In this document: piece by piece, positions 8,572-17,011 of the stretch
How positions within the stretch are numbered: the stretch's first letter is position 1
How the letters are laid out: every line of letters starts with the position of its first letter
Assembly: GCA_034434695.1 (NCBI GenBank)
Contig: DAOTYY010000113.1
Span: 15,124 to 79,123 of the forward strand
DNA length: 64,000 bases
Direction of reading: 5' to 3'
From: DYEC01 sp034434695
GTDB taxonomy: Bacteria; Chloroflexota; Anaerolineae; Anaerolineales; Anaerolineaceae
Notes under the pieces: generated by a model
The model's database searches: none
The model's input: the letters and a program-made list of their open reading frames with translations, nothing else
Told to the model about the DNA's origin: nothing
Position numbers and translations under genes: made by a program

Positions 8572-9630
8572 TCATCCTCTGCCATTGCCAGGTGTGAGCA
8601 CTTCTCTGCCGGAAGTCCCTCTTGTACCGTTTGTAGGGGGTTCCACCCGAAAAGCGCCCAAAATACGGCGCACCAGATCGTAAACAAGATTCTGACGGAA
8701 ACCAGCCACCCAAGCCAACAGATATACAACAAGCGCAGAGTTTATGACAGTTACCTCTGAACTACTACCAGCCGTCAGGGTGAAAAAGCCCGCCTGTATC
8801 ACAATAAATATAAAAGCACCCAAAGGAACACCCAGAATGGGATTGGTATAGTACCATAGAGCGTGTTGATGATCAAAATCCTGCCAATCAGCCACATGTC
8901 GCCACAATACAAACAACGCTCCAACAATTCCCCCCATGGCACCCCAAATCATAGAATTGATCAGTTGAGCAACATTGATAGACATGACCACGCGGCTAAT
9001 CAAAGAAGCGCTTGGGGCAATGTTAACAAAATAAAACATTGCCCCAAGAAAAAGCAGCCATAAAACCTCATACGCGAGAATCCATGGAACATATTTCTTG
9101 GAAGACTCTCGCATGCGCGGCATAAAATCCAGACGATGCTCAACTTCCGCCAGCAACCTATCGGCTTCTTCATAATTTTCCTTACCAGCCAGCAAATAAT
9201 TACGTGCCTGTTGAATGAGGTTAAGCAGACTAGCAGCTAATTCTATATTGTTAATTTCTCGGTTAATTCTGCTTTGCGCTTCTTCGGTCCTCTGCCAGAA
9301 CCGATCAATACGGGCACGCAGGATCAGCCTGTCCAACATTTTTTCGTCTGCGGGCAATGCAGGTATGGGCACCACTTCCAATGGGACACCACTACCCAAT
9401 TCTTCTTCCGTTATCATTGGCTCGTAGGCATGCATCGCTTCATCTCTGATGACTTCAGCCTCACCCCCAATCACCCCCCCAACACCTGGAAGTTCCCCTT
9501 CTTCGCCCACAATTGGCTCTGTTGAAACAATCGGTTGTTCGCTCTCATCTGCACGAGGCAACTCTCTATCCTGCGTATTATCACCCAAGGGCTCAGTCTT
9601 TTCTTCACCGAATGGTTGATACATTCCCAT
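8572..9630 (-). CDS. Membrane protein with acidic disordered N-terminus and coiled coil
   Basis: 352 residues. The first ~90 are acidic and low complexity (Glu, Pro, Gly), probably disordered and cytoplasmic. Residues about 90-165 are helical, with a coiled-coil-like stretch. Four transmembrane helices follow in the C-terminal half (around WILAYEVLWLLFLG, INSMIWGAMGGIVGALFVLW, GAFIFIVIQAGFF and ALVVYLLAWVAGF). The start at 9630 has AAGGAGG 8 nt upstream; an upstream in-frame ATG at 9657 lacks one. I recognise no domain. A repeat (MITE-1 copy 1) lies 100 bp upstream of the start. Confidence 0.78.
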   Translation of the reverse strand: MGMYQPFGEEKTEPLGDNTQDRELPRADESEQPIVSTEPIVGEEGELPGVGGVIGGEAEVIRDEAMHAYEPMITEEELGSGVPLEVVPIPALPADEKMLDRLILRARIDRFWQRTEEAQSRINREINNIELAASLLNLIQQARNYLLAGKENYEEADRLLAEVEHRLDFMPRMRESSKKYVPWILAYEVLWLLFLGAMFYFVNIAPSASLISRVVMSINVAQLINSMIWGAMGGIVGALFVLWRHVADWQDFDHQHALWYYTNPILGVPLGAFIFIVIQAGFFTLTAGSSSEVTVINSALVVYLLAWVAGFRQNLVYDLVRRILGAFRVEPPTNGTRGTSGREVLTPGNGRG

Positions 9631-9730
9631 TTTTAACACCTCCTTACCACTTATCAATAAACAAAACTCATCTCAATGCCCTTTCACAGTATAGATGATG
9701 TAAAATAATAAGTCAATCACAAGTTTGCTT

Positions 9731-9855
9731 GTGATTGTTCCAAATTTGGTAGATAAGCGTTCACCCCCTCCATATTTGGGGGATAATGGACGGTATTGAT
9801 TTGATAGCCAGATATAGCGGTTGCCAGTTAAGTTGACCAGTTTCGGAACAGTCAC
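9731..9855 (+). repeat. MITE-like repeat family 1, copy 1 (125 bp)
   Basis: Ends GTGATTGTTCC / GGAACAGTCAC form terminal inverted repeats with one mismatch. Further copies lie at 29410..29528, 41354..41472 and 55167..55283, all in the same orientation. Copies 1 and 4 share a CCCCC...GGGGG internal hairpin. Copies 2 and 3 share GAAACCGCCAGATTTGGGG instead. No coding capacity is convincing. Flanking octamers GTTTGCTT and GTTCACTG agree at 5 of 8 positions, a possible decayed target duplication. The remaining sequence between 9631 and 10040 holds only the ftsH promoter and AT-rich spacer. Confidence 0.8.
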
Positions 9856-9976
9856 GTTCACTGACATATTATTTTAGACGAACATATAATTATCTGGACA
9901 CACAACAAATTTTATAAGAATCTTCTTAATTATTTGCACAGACACTATTCAATATCTGGCAACACTGTATAGAGAT

Positions 9977-9985
9977 TGGTATAAT
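9977..9985 (+). promoter_or_regulatory. Extended -10 promoter of ftsH
   Basis: TGGTATAAT is an extended -10 (TGnTATAAT). A weak CTGGCA lies about 18 bp upstream. It implies transcription from about 9992, which excludes the GTG at 9990 as the ftsH start. Confidence 0.6.
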
Positions 9986-10040
9986 CCAAGTGAAAGTTTC
10001 GCAAGCTACGATTCAGTTTGCGAAAACTTGGGAGGTTTAT

Positions 10041-11900
10041 GTGAATTCTCGTAATCAATCTTATTTCATCTATGTTCTGTTGTTCATTGCCATTATTGCA
10101 ATGTTAATTTACAGCTTTGGCGTTCAAGGAACAGGACAGGAAGCTTTATCAATTAACAAAGTAGCAGATGAACTGAAAGCTGGAAATATCAAGCGTATCG
10201 TCGAGGACGAAAACCGCTTGACAATAACTTTCGCCGATGGTTCTCAGGGTAAATCAACGAAAGAATCCAGCGCCACATTAGTCGAACAACTGCTACAACT
10301 GGGAGTAACTCCTGAACAACTGACTTCTAGCAAAGTGGATATTGAAATCAAACCGCCCAGCGCGTGGATGAGTATTTTAACCGTTCTTGGTTACGTTCTA
10401 CCCTTCTTAATTTTGGCAGGGGCATTCTTCTTTATATTCCGTCAAGCACAAGGCAGCAATAACGCTGCAATGTCATTTGGCAAATCTCGCGCCCGCATGT
10501 TTACCGGTGATCAACCGACTGTCACCTTCGAGGATGTGGCAGGAATAGAGGAAGCCAAGGAAGAACTCAAAGAAGTGGTCGAATTTCTGCGTGAACCACA
10601 AAAGTTTATTTCGCTGGGTGCACGTATTCCCAAAGGTGTCTTGCTGGTTGGACCTCCAGGTACCGGTAAAACCCTGTTGGCAAAAGCAGTTTCCGGTGAG
10701 GCGGGTGTTCCTTTCTTTTCAATTTCCGGTTCAGAGTTCGTAGAAATGTTCGTTGGCGTTGGGGCTTCGCGTGTACGCGACTTATTCGATCAAGCTAAAC
10801 GCCACTCGCCCTGTATTGTCTTCGTCGATGAAATTGACGCAGTAGGTCGTCAGCGCGGCGCCGGGCTGGGTGGCAGCCATGACGAACGTGAACAGACCCT
10901 GAACCAGATGTTGGTTGAGATGGATGGTTTTGACACGGACACCAATATCATCATTATGGCTGCCACTAACCGTCCAGACATCCTTGATCCAGCTCTGCTG
11001 CGTCCGGGTCGCTTTGATCGCCGTGTAATCCTGGATCGTCCAGATGTACGGGGACGCGAGGCTATTTTAAGAGTGCACGTCAAGGGAAAACCTCTGGCTC
11101 CTGACGTCGATCTCAATGTTTTAGCTCGAGCCACACCTGGATTTGTCGGTGCTGATCTGGAAAATCTTGTCAACGAAGCCGCTATTTTGGCAGCGCGCCG
11201 CAATAAACGTGTGATCACCCAAACCGAATTTGAAGAAGCCATTGAGCGCGTAATTGCCGGTCCTGAGCGCAAAAGCCGTTTGATCAGTGAAGAAGAAAAG
11301 CGTATTGTTGCCTACCATGAGGCAGGGCACGCAGTGGTCATGAATACTCTGCCCGAAGCCGACCCCGTTCAGAAGGTTTCTATCATTGCCCGCGGCATGG
11401 CTGGCGGCTATACGCTGGCACTTCCACAAGAAGACCGCATACTTATGTCTCGCAAAAAACTGATGGCTGAGATGATAGGCTTGCTGGGTGGGCGTGCGGC
11501 TGAGGAACTGGTCTTTGATGATATTACATCAGGGGCTTCAAATGATATCGAACGGGTAACCCAATTAGCACGCGCGATGGTCACTCGGCTGGGAATGAGT
11601 GAACAACTTGGTCCAATGATTTACGGACAAAAGGAAGAGCTGATTTTTCTTGGCAGGGAGATTGCCGAACAACGTGATTACTCTGAGGCAGTTGCCATGC
11701 AAATTGATCAAGAAGTGCGGCGTTTGGTTAACGAAGCATTCCAGAAAGCCAAAGAAATTTTGAACCAGTATCGCGATAAGCTGGATGCAGTTGCCCAACG
11801 CCTTTTGGAAGTAGAGACAATCTCAAGAGAAGAGTTTGAATCCATCTTTCCGCCCCCCGTTCCTAAAAAGAGTGGAACACCAGCGCCAGTTTTGCACTAA
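10041..11900 (+). CDS. ftsH: ATP-dependent zinc metalloprotease FtsH
   Basis: Membrane-bound AAA+ protease that degrades misfolded and regulatory membrane proteins. 619 residues, normal for the family. An N-terminal helix (about 7-27) and a second transmembrane helix (about 108-130) flank an external domain. Then come Walker A GPPGTGKT (204-211), Walker B VFVDEIDAVGRQRG, the second region of homology (ATNRPDILDPALLRPGRFDR) and the zinc site HEAGH (426-430). The GTG at 10041 is chosen because GGGAGG lies 5 nt upstream and the extended -10 at 9977 leaves no room for the GTG at 9990. It is convergent with miaA. Confidence 0.97.
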   Translation: MNSRNQSYFIYVLLFIAIIAMLIYSFGVQGTGQEALSINKVADELKAGNIKRIVEDENRLTITFADGSQGKSTKESSATLVEQLLQLGVTPEQLTSSKVDIEIKPPSAWMSILTVLGYVLPFLILAGAFFFIFRQAQGSNNAAMSFGKSRARMFTGDQPTVTFEDVAGIEEAKEELKEVVEFLREPQKFISLGARIPKGVLLVGPPGTGKTLLAKAVSGEAGVPFFSISGSEFVEMFVGVGASRVRDLFDQAKRHSPCIVFVDEIDAVGRQRGAGLGGSHDEREQTLNQMLVEMDGFDTDTNIIIMAATNRPDILDPALLRPGRFDRRVILDRPDVRGREAILRVHVKGKPLAPDVDLNVLARATPGFVGADLENLVNEAAILAARRNKRVITQTEFEEAIERVIAGPERKSRLISEEEKRIVAYHEAGHAVVMNTLPEADPVQKVSIIARGMAGGYTLALPQEDRILMSRKKLMAEMIGLLGGRAAEELVFDDITSGASNDIERVTQLARAMVTRLGMSEQLGPMIYGQKEELIFLGREIAEQRDYSEAVAMQIDQEVRRLVNEAFQKAKEILNQYRDKLDAVAQRLLEVETISREEFESIFPPPVPKKSGTPAPVLH

Positions 11901-11915
11901 TTTTTTACGCAAAAA

Positions 11916-11955
11916 ATCAGGTGTGGAACGTTTTATTAGCGTCTCCACACCTGAT
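11916..11955 (-). terminator. Hairpin terminator at the miaA 3' end
   Basis: A 12-bp perfect stem (ATCAGGTGTGGA / TCCACACCTGAT) with a 16-nt loop. Leftward it is followed by TTTTTT, so it terminates miaA; the 5' arm overlaps the last miaA codons. It also lies in the 3' tail of convergent ftsH. Confidence 0.7.
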
Positions 11956-12877
11956 GATTTCTGATAAGAACTTCTACTTGCTCCAGTGTTCCATCTTGCA
12001 TATCAAACCAATGGATAGAAGGATCAGTATCCTTAAACCAGTTTGACTGCCGGCGAACAAACTGGCGCGTCGAACGTTTGATATCTGCAACAGCTTCTTC
12101 AAGCGAACATTTCCCCTGTAAATATTGGATAATCTGGCGGTACCCAATCGCCGAGAACGCTGGCAAATCTGGGCTATAACCGCGGTCAAGTAAAGATTGT
12201 ACTTCCTCAATCAACCCCTTTGCGATCATTTGATCAATTCGCTCATCAATGCGATGATATAACTCTGCGCGGGGTCGTCTTAAACCAACCATCAAAACGC
12301 TATAGGGTGAAGTCGTTTGCCGGCGCTGTTCAGCAAAACGCTTGCCAGTGCGCAAAATAACCTCAAGCGCCCGTACAGTCCGACGCAAATTCCTGGGGTC
12401 AATTCTGTTGGCTGCCTCTGGGTCTATGAGTGCCAGTCTACGATGTAACTCAAACGGTCCAATAGACTTCGCCCATTTCTCCAACAAATCTCGAAGCCGC
12501 AAATCCGGTGGCTGTTTGGGTGGATTCCAGCCTTCAATGATCGCCCTGACATATTGCCCTGTGCCACCGACCAGAAGAGGAAGCTTGCCTCTGGCATGAA
12601 TATCGGCTATCACTTGATACGCCATTTGCTGAAATACTGCCAAAGACAAGGTTTCAGCGGGATCAACCACATCAATGAGATGATGTGGCACTCTAACTCG
12701 GTCTGCTTGTGAAGGTTTGGCTGTGCCAATATTCATGCCGCGATAAAAGAGGCGCGAATCCGCCGAAACAATCTCACCATGCAAACGCTCTGCTAAACGA
12801 ATCGAAAATTCAGTTTTTCCAACCGCCGTTGGACCAACGATAACCAGAAGCGGCGAAGGAACATCAACCAATTGCAT
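11936..12877 (-). CDS. miaA: tRNA dimethylallyltransferase
   Basis: Adds the isopentenyl group to A37 of tRNAs reading UNN codons. 313 residues, the usual length. P-loop GPTAVGKTEFS from residue 15, the substrate-binding ADSRLFYRGMNIGTAKPS segment (family: DSxQxYRGxDIGTAKP, here with Arg-Leu-Phe variants) and VGGTGQYVRAIIEGW. The start at 12877 is the first ATG and lies inside the end of yraN. An in-frame TTG 15 nt earlier is possible. It is translationally coupled to yraN. Confidence 0.95.
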   Translation of the reverse strand: MQLVDVPSPLLVIVGPTAVGKTEFSIRLAERLHGEIVSADSRLFYRGMNIGTAKPSQADRVRVPHHLIDVVDPAETLSLAVFQQMAYQVIADIHARGKLPLLVGGTGQYVRAIIEGWNPPKQPPDLRLRDLLEKWAKSIGPFELHRRLALIDPEAANRIDPRNLRRTVRALEVILRTGKRFAEQRRQTTSPYSVLMVGLRRPRAELYHRIDERIDQMIAKGLIEEVQSLLDRGYSPDLPAFSAIGYRQIIQYLQGKCSLEEAVADIKRSTRQFVRRQSNWFKDTDPSIHWFDMQDGTLEQVEVLIRNHQVWRR

Positions 12878-13232
12878 TTTCAAACCATTCAACTTTCACC
12901 AGTTTACCATTGGGCTTTCCCTCAATGGCAATAACATCAATGCGCCATGACAGATCACCTAAGTCGGCATGAGACTGAAGATACGCTTCAGCCGACTGGA
13001 CCAAACGAACTTGCTTTGAGGGCGAAACTGCTATCTCAGGAAACCCAAAGCTATCAGTGGTTCTGGTCTTTACTTCCACAAAAACCAACACATCCCCTTG
13101 TCTGACCACTAAATCCAGTTCGCCATACGGCGTATGAATATTTCGGTCAAGTACAATCCACCCGCGATCAACAAGATATGCTTCTGCATACTGCTCTCCC
13201 CAACGTCCAATAAGCCGATTATGATCTTTCAT
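12864..13232 (-). CDS. YraN/UPF0102 endonuclease-like protein
   Basis: Small protein of the UPF0102 family with a restriction-endonuclease-like fold (122 residues). The N-terminal helix has GRWGEQYAEAYL, then the catalytic-type motifs YGELDLVV and VFVEVKTR (the E-x-K of the PD-(D/E)XK core). Its physiological role is unclear. A link to DNA processing is assumed for the family. The start at 13232 is the first ATG giving the canonical N-terminus; no strong ribosome-binding site is seen, and a TTG at 13262 would add ten residues. Overlaps miaA by 14 nt. Confidence 0.88.
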   Translation of the reverse strand: MKDHNRLIGRWGEQYAEAYLVDRGWIVLDRNIHTPYGELDLVVRQGDVLVFVEVKTRTTDSFGFPEIAVSPSKQVRLVQSAEAYLQSHADLGDLSWRIDVIAIEGKPNGKLVKVEWFENAIG

Positions 13233-13340
13233 GCACTTTGTCACTATCCCTACATCTCTCAAACGTAAATCTCTAGAAGAGTATATAATAACGTTATAAA
13301 AGTGTATCCTGTATTCGCCTTATCAACTGATGAGGTCAAG

Positions 13341-13844
13341 ATGGGCAAATATACGAACTTCTTGCGTGATACGGATCTTTTCTACAACCTAACACCCACC
13401 CAGCTCGAATTGATCGAAAATATCTGTGAGAAACGCATTTATCAGGCTGGTGAAACAATTTTTGAGGAAAATGCCCATGAGAACGAATTATACATTATCT
13501 ACCGCGGGCAAGTTGAAATCTCAGTTAGCCCTTCTCTGGTTGCGCCGCACATGAGTACAGAGGTCCATTCTGAGTCTGTAGCCAGATTGCTACGCGGACA
13601 GTCCTTTGGCGAAGTTGCCCTTGTAGATGAAGGTATCCGAACTGGAACAGCAAAAGCCAGAGAAAAAAACACCATCCTCTTACGAATTCCAAGACAAAAA
13701 TTGATTATGCTTTGCAATACATACCCGGAATTGGGGTATCGTGTAATGTACAACCTGGCTGCAGACCTGGCGGGTAAGATTCGCAATGCTGATCTAAAAA
13801 TACGCGAGGTATTGTTGTATCAGAAAAACCAGTCCAAGACTTAG
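13341..13844 (+). CDS. Cyclic-nucleotide-binding-domain protein
   Basis: 167 residues consisting of one CRP-type beta-barrel, with the phosphate-binding cassette in degenerate form: GQSFGEVALVDEGIRTGTAKA. Family consensus is GE(L/I)AL...PRxAT(V/A). The key Arg is followed by Thr-Gly-Thr. The C-terminal helix has no helix-turn-helix, so this is a sensor module rather than a CRP-type regulator. GAGG precedes the ATG at 13341; a GTG at 13302 is an alternative. It is followed by cinA after 18 bp, probably in the same operon. Ligand unknown. Confidence 0.85.
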   Translation: MGKYTNFLRDTDLFYNLTPTQLELIENICEKRIYQAGETIFEENAHENELYIIYRGQVEISVSPSLVAPHMSTEVHSESVARLLRGQSFGEVALVDEGIRTGTAKAREKNTILLRIPRQKLIMLCNTYPELGYRVMYNLAADLAGKIRNADLKIREVLLYQKNQSKT

Positions 13845-13862
13845 TGGTATTTATAGGGTATC

Positions 13863-15014
13863 ATGACTACGGCTGAAATTGTCGCAATTGGGACCGAATT
13901 GCTTTTAGGGGAAATCCAAGATACGAATACTCGTTATTTGGCACGACACTTGAGAGATATTGGGATTGATTTGTATCGCGCCACAATCGTTGGTGACAAT
14001 CCTAACCGAATTGCTCAGGCTGTTCGGGAATCTTTGGCACGCGCCGACCTCGTCATCACCACGGGCGGCTTGGGACCAACTATTGATGATCCTACCCGCC
14101 AGGCAGTCGCCCAGGCAGCAGGTGTACCTCTTGAGTTCCGCCCCGAGTTATGGGAGCAAATCCAGAACCGCTTTGCGCGCTATGGGCGAAAAGCAACTGA
14201 AAATAACCGCCGTCAGGCTTATATTCCAAAAGGCGCGGTTGCTGTTGAAAACCCAATTGGCACTGCACCAGCGTTCATTGTAGAAAAAGAACTGCAAACC
14301 ATCATTAGCCTACCAGGTGTTCCTAGAGAACTGGAATACCTCTGGAAACAGCAAATTTTACCTTATCTAAAACACCGTTATCGCCTTCATAGCCTTATAA
14401 AAGTACGTGTGATTCATCTTGCGGGTATTGGCGAATCGCAAGTGGACGAATGGATCAGCGACCTGGAAACTCAAGATAATCCTACGGTTGGTTTGCTTGC
14501 GCACCCCGGGCAAATTGATATTCGTGTTGCAGCAAAAGCAGAGAGCGAAGAGCAGGCTGACCACCTGATTAATCTTGCTGAAACGGTGGTGCGGGAGAGG
14601 TGCGGAGATCATATTTACGGTACAGATACAACGACTCTGGAACAGGTAGTTATAGAAAAACTAATGGCTCGGCGCTGGAATCTCACCATAATAGAATGCG
14701 GGTTGTCAGGCGCTTTAAGCGCGCGACTGACCGAACCTTCCGCTGTCACTGTCACCCCAGGAATCAAGATACTCTCGCGGCAATGTGAGAATAATCTTGA
14801 ATATCAGCAAATTATCCAATCACGTCAGATGTTTGGGACCGAAATTATTTTCGGTGCATGCCTGCAACCCGGCAGCGAGAAGCTGGAATTAAGTCTGGTG
14901 CTGTTCTTACCCCAACAAGTCAAAGAAACTTCCCGCTTCTTTGGCGGACATCCCGCGAATGCTGTGCTTTGGTCGGTCAATATGGCGCTAGATTACTTGC
15001 GTAGAAACCTATAA
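13863..15014 (+). CDS. cinA: CinA-like protein with degenerate deamidase domain
   Basis: The N-terminal MoCF/COG1058 domain (about 1-170) is well conserved (AIGTELLLGEIQDTNTRYLA, TTGGLGPTIDDPTR). It corresponds to the ADP-ribose/NAD-derivative pyrophosphatase module. The C-terminal domain normally bears the nicotinamide-nucleotide deamidase motif AESCTGG, but here reads IIECGLSGALSARL near residue 277, so the catalytic Ser-Cys-Thr-Gly-Gly is lost. The rest is divergent until the conserved FFGGHPANAVLWS tail. Length (383) is slightly below the 410-430 norm. I infer an active N-domain and an inactive C-domain. Confidence 0.9.
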   Translation: MTTAEIVAIGTELLLGEIQDTNTRYLARHLRDIGIDLYRATIVGDNPNRIAQAVRESLARADLVITTGGLGPTIDDPTRQAVAQAAGVPLEFRPELWEQIQNRFARYGRKATENNRRQAYIPKGAVAVENPIGTAPAFIVEKELQTIISLPGVPRELEYLWKQQILPYLKHRYRLHSLIKVRVIHLAGIGESQVDEWISDLETQDNPTVGLLAHPGQIDIRVAAKAESEEQADHLINLAETVVRERCGDHIYGTDTTTLEQVVIEKLMARRWNLTIIECGLSGALSARLTEPSAVTVTPGIKILSRQCENNLEYQQIIQSRQMFGTEIIFGACLQPGSEKLELSLVLFLPQQVKETSRFFGGHPANAVLWSVNMALDYLRRNL

Positions 15015-15037
15015 CTTGTGTCTTTTAAGGAGAGAGA

Positions 15038-17011
15038 ATGCAAACTGCCGAAGTGCTTTTTATCAATGCAATTGTCCTGACTATGGACAACAAGCTGACA
15101 CAATACAAATCAGGCAGCGTAGCCGTTTCAAATGGGAATATTGTAGCCGTTGGTGAACAAGAGGATATCACGTCACAATTTACCGCTGAACAGGTTGTAG
15201 ACTGCAAAGGCAAATTGCTCATGCCTGGTTTGATTAACGGACATACTCACGTGCCAATGACTCTCCTGCGCGGTTTAGCCGATGATTTGCGTTTAGATGT
15301 CTGGTTGATGGGCTATATGATGCCAGTGGAACGCAAATTTGTCTCGCCAGAGTTTGTTCGGCTAGGCACCCAGCTTGCCTGTGCGGAGATGATCCGAAGC
15401 GGCGTGACCACTTTTTGCGACATGTACTACTTTGAAGAAGAAGTAGCTAAAGCAACAGCAGAAGCTGGTATGCGCGCAATTTGTGGCGAAACCATATTAA
15501 AGTTCCCGACTCCAGATGCATCTTATTTTGATGAGTCACTTGCATACACACAGGATTACGTAAAACTTTGGAAAGGTCATCCCCTGATTGTTCCTGCTAT
15601 TGCCCCCCACGCGCCTTACACCTGTACTGCAGAATTGCTCCAAAGTTGTGCATCAATGGCGGTTGAGTATGATATTCCTCTCATTATTCACCTTGCAGAA
15701 ACCGCATTAGAAGTTGAAAACATGCGCAATCAGACCGGGATGCCAGTGATACCATACGTGAAGAAACAAAACCTCTTTAATGCGCGCGTGATCGCTGCCC
15801 ACTGTGTTCACGTTGATGAAGGTGAAATCCGAACTTTGACTCACCATGGTGCTGGCGTCATTCACAACCCATCCTCAAACCTTAAGCTGGCATCTGGTAT
15901 TGCTCCTGTAAAACGTATGATCGAGTTGGGGCTTAATGTCGGTCTGGGTACGGACGGTCCAGCCTCGAATAACGACCTAGATATGTTTGAAGAGATGCGA
16001 CTGGCAGCTTTCATTGCGAAAGGAAGCAGCGGTGACCCAACCGCTCTCCCCGCACCCATTGCCGTGCTGATGGCTACTCGCTTGGGCGCAAAAGCTCTTC
16101 ACCTCGACGGAATAACTGGCTCTATCGAACCGGGTAAGCGTGCTGATTTGATACTGGTACATATCAACCCGATACACAATTCCCCGCACTTCACCCGTGA
16201 CCCCCATAGTGTATATGCTCAAATTGTATATGCCGCAAAGTCAACTGATGTAACCGATGTCATGATCAATGGGAAATTTGTCATGCGGGACAAAGCATTG
16301 TTAACTTTGGATGAGGAGATACTTACCAGGGAAAGCCAAAGTTACGCGCACAAAATAGACCTCTTTTTGATTGAACGCGAACAATCTGTCCTTGCCAAAC
16401 TGATCGAAATCGGTGGTGCCACAGAAGAAGAATCCTTTGAAGTTCAGGCAAAAGTGCCTATCAAAGATAATTCAGCCATCCTCATGGCACTTAACAAACC
16501 CGAGATAGAGATTATCTACCAGCGACACTACAAACAATATGATACCTACTTTGGCTTTGAAGATCAAAAACAGGGGCATATCCGCTTTCGTGAAGACCAC
16601 TTAATCAATCCGACAGGGCAAGTAACCAACGTGAGAACCCGCCTTACACATATTGGTGAAACCAGTGAATACCACTTCCCTCAACAAGTGATTTTGTCGC
16701 GCAGTCGCTTTATCGCACCAGCTACACAAAGCTTACGCTTTTACCGGGAATATTTCAAACCCGCCTCAGAGCGAGAAGTTGAAAAAGATCGCTTGCGCTT
16801 TTTAGTTCGATACAAAAATACCGAGTTCTATGTCAACGTTGACACAATGATTCAGCCTCAGCTCGGCAATTTTTTAGAGGTTAAAAGCCGAACCTGGAGT
16901 CGAAAAGATGCGGAATATAAAGCGCGCCTTATTCCTGAGTTGATCGAATTTCTGGGCGTGCCTTCAGCGGAAACAATCTCAAAAGATTATATTGAGTTAA
17001 TCCATGACTAA
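15038..17011 (+). CDS. Amidohydrolase (TrzA/SAH-deaminase type) fused to a CYTH-like domain
   Basis: 657 residues. Residues 1-430 form a metal-dependent amidohydrolase: NGHTHVPM (metal ligands His69 and His71), IAPHAPYTC, HLAETALEVEN, AAHCVHVDEGEI, HNPSSNLKLASGIAPV and GLGTDGPASNNDLDMF. This matches the S-adenosylhomocysteine / methylthioadenosine / chloro-triazine deaminase clade. Residues about 464-650 form a CYTH-like triphosphate-tunnel domain: FEVQAKVPI (variant ExExK), HIRFREDH, VRTRLT and LEVKSRTWSRKDAEYKARL. GGAGAG precedes the start, and the end overlaps glgA by 8 nt. Joining a purine-side deaminase to a polyphosphate-binding fold is unusual. The CYTH half could sense or hydrolyse a (poly)phosphate or nucleotide ligand. 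Confidence 0.88.
   Translation: MQTAEVLFINAIVLTMDNKLTQYKSGSVAVSNGNIVAVGEQEDITSQFTAEQVVDCKGKLLMPGLINGHTHVPMTLLRGLADDLRLDVWLMGYMMPVERKFVSPEFVRLGTQLACAEMIRSGVTTFCDMYYFEEEVAKATAEAGMRAICGETILKFPTPDASYFDESLAYTQDYVKLWKGHPLIVPAIAPHAPYTCTAELLQSCASMAVEYDIPLIIHLAETALEVENMRNQTGMPVIPYVKKQNLFNARVIAAHCVHVDEGEIRTLTHHGAGVIHNPSSNLKLASGIAPVKRMIELGLNVGLGTDGPASNNDLDMFEEMRLAAFIAKGSSGDPTALPAPIAVLMATRLGAKALHLDGITGSIEPGKRADLILVHINPIHNSPHFTRDPHSVYAQIVYAAKSTDVTDVMINGKFVMRDKALLTLDEEILTRESQSYAHKIDLFLIEREQSVLAKLIEIGGATEEESFEVQAKVPIKDNSAILMALNKPEIEIIYQRHYKQYDTYFGFEDQKQGHIRFREDHLINPTGQVTNVRTRLTHIGETSEYHFPQQVILSRSRFIAPATQSLRFYREYFKPASEREVEKDRLRFLVRYKNTEFYVNVDTMIQPQLGNFLEVKSRTWSRKDAEYKARLIPELIEFLGVPSAETISKDYIELIHD

Noticed and set aside
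9673..9867. Minus-strand frame through repeat copy 1, with a similar frame through copy 2 (29340..29528)
   Set aside because: The shared amino-acid pattern simply reflects the repeated DNA. Lengths and frames differ between copies, and copies 3 and 4 are not open in the same way. No ribosome-binding site.
10850..11272. 140-codon minus-strand frame inside ftsH
   Set aside because: Arg/Ser-rich shadow of the conserved AAA region; ftsH motifs account for the sequence.
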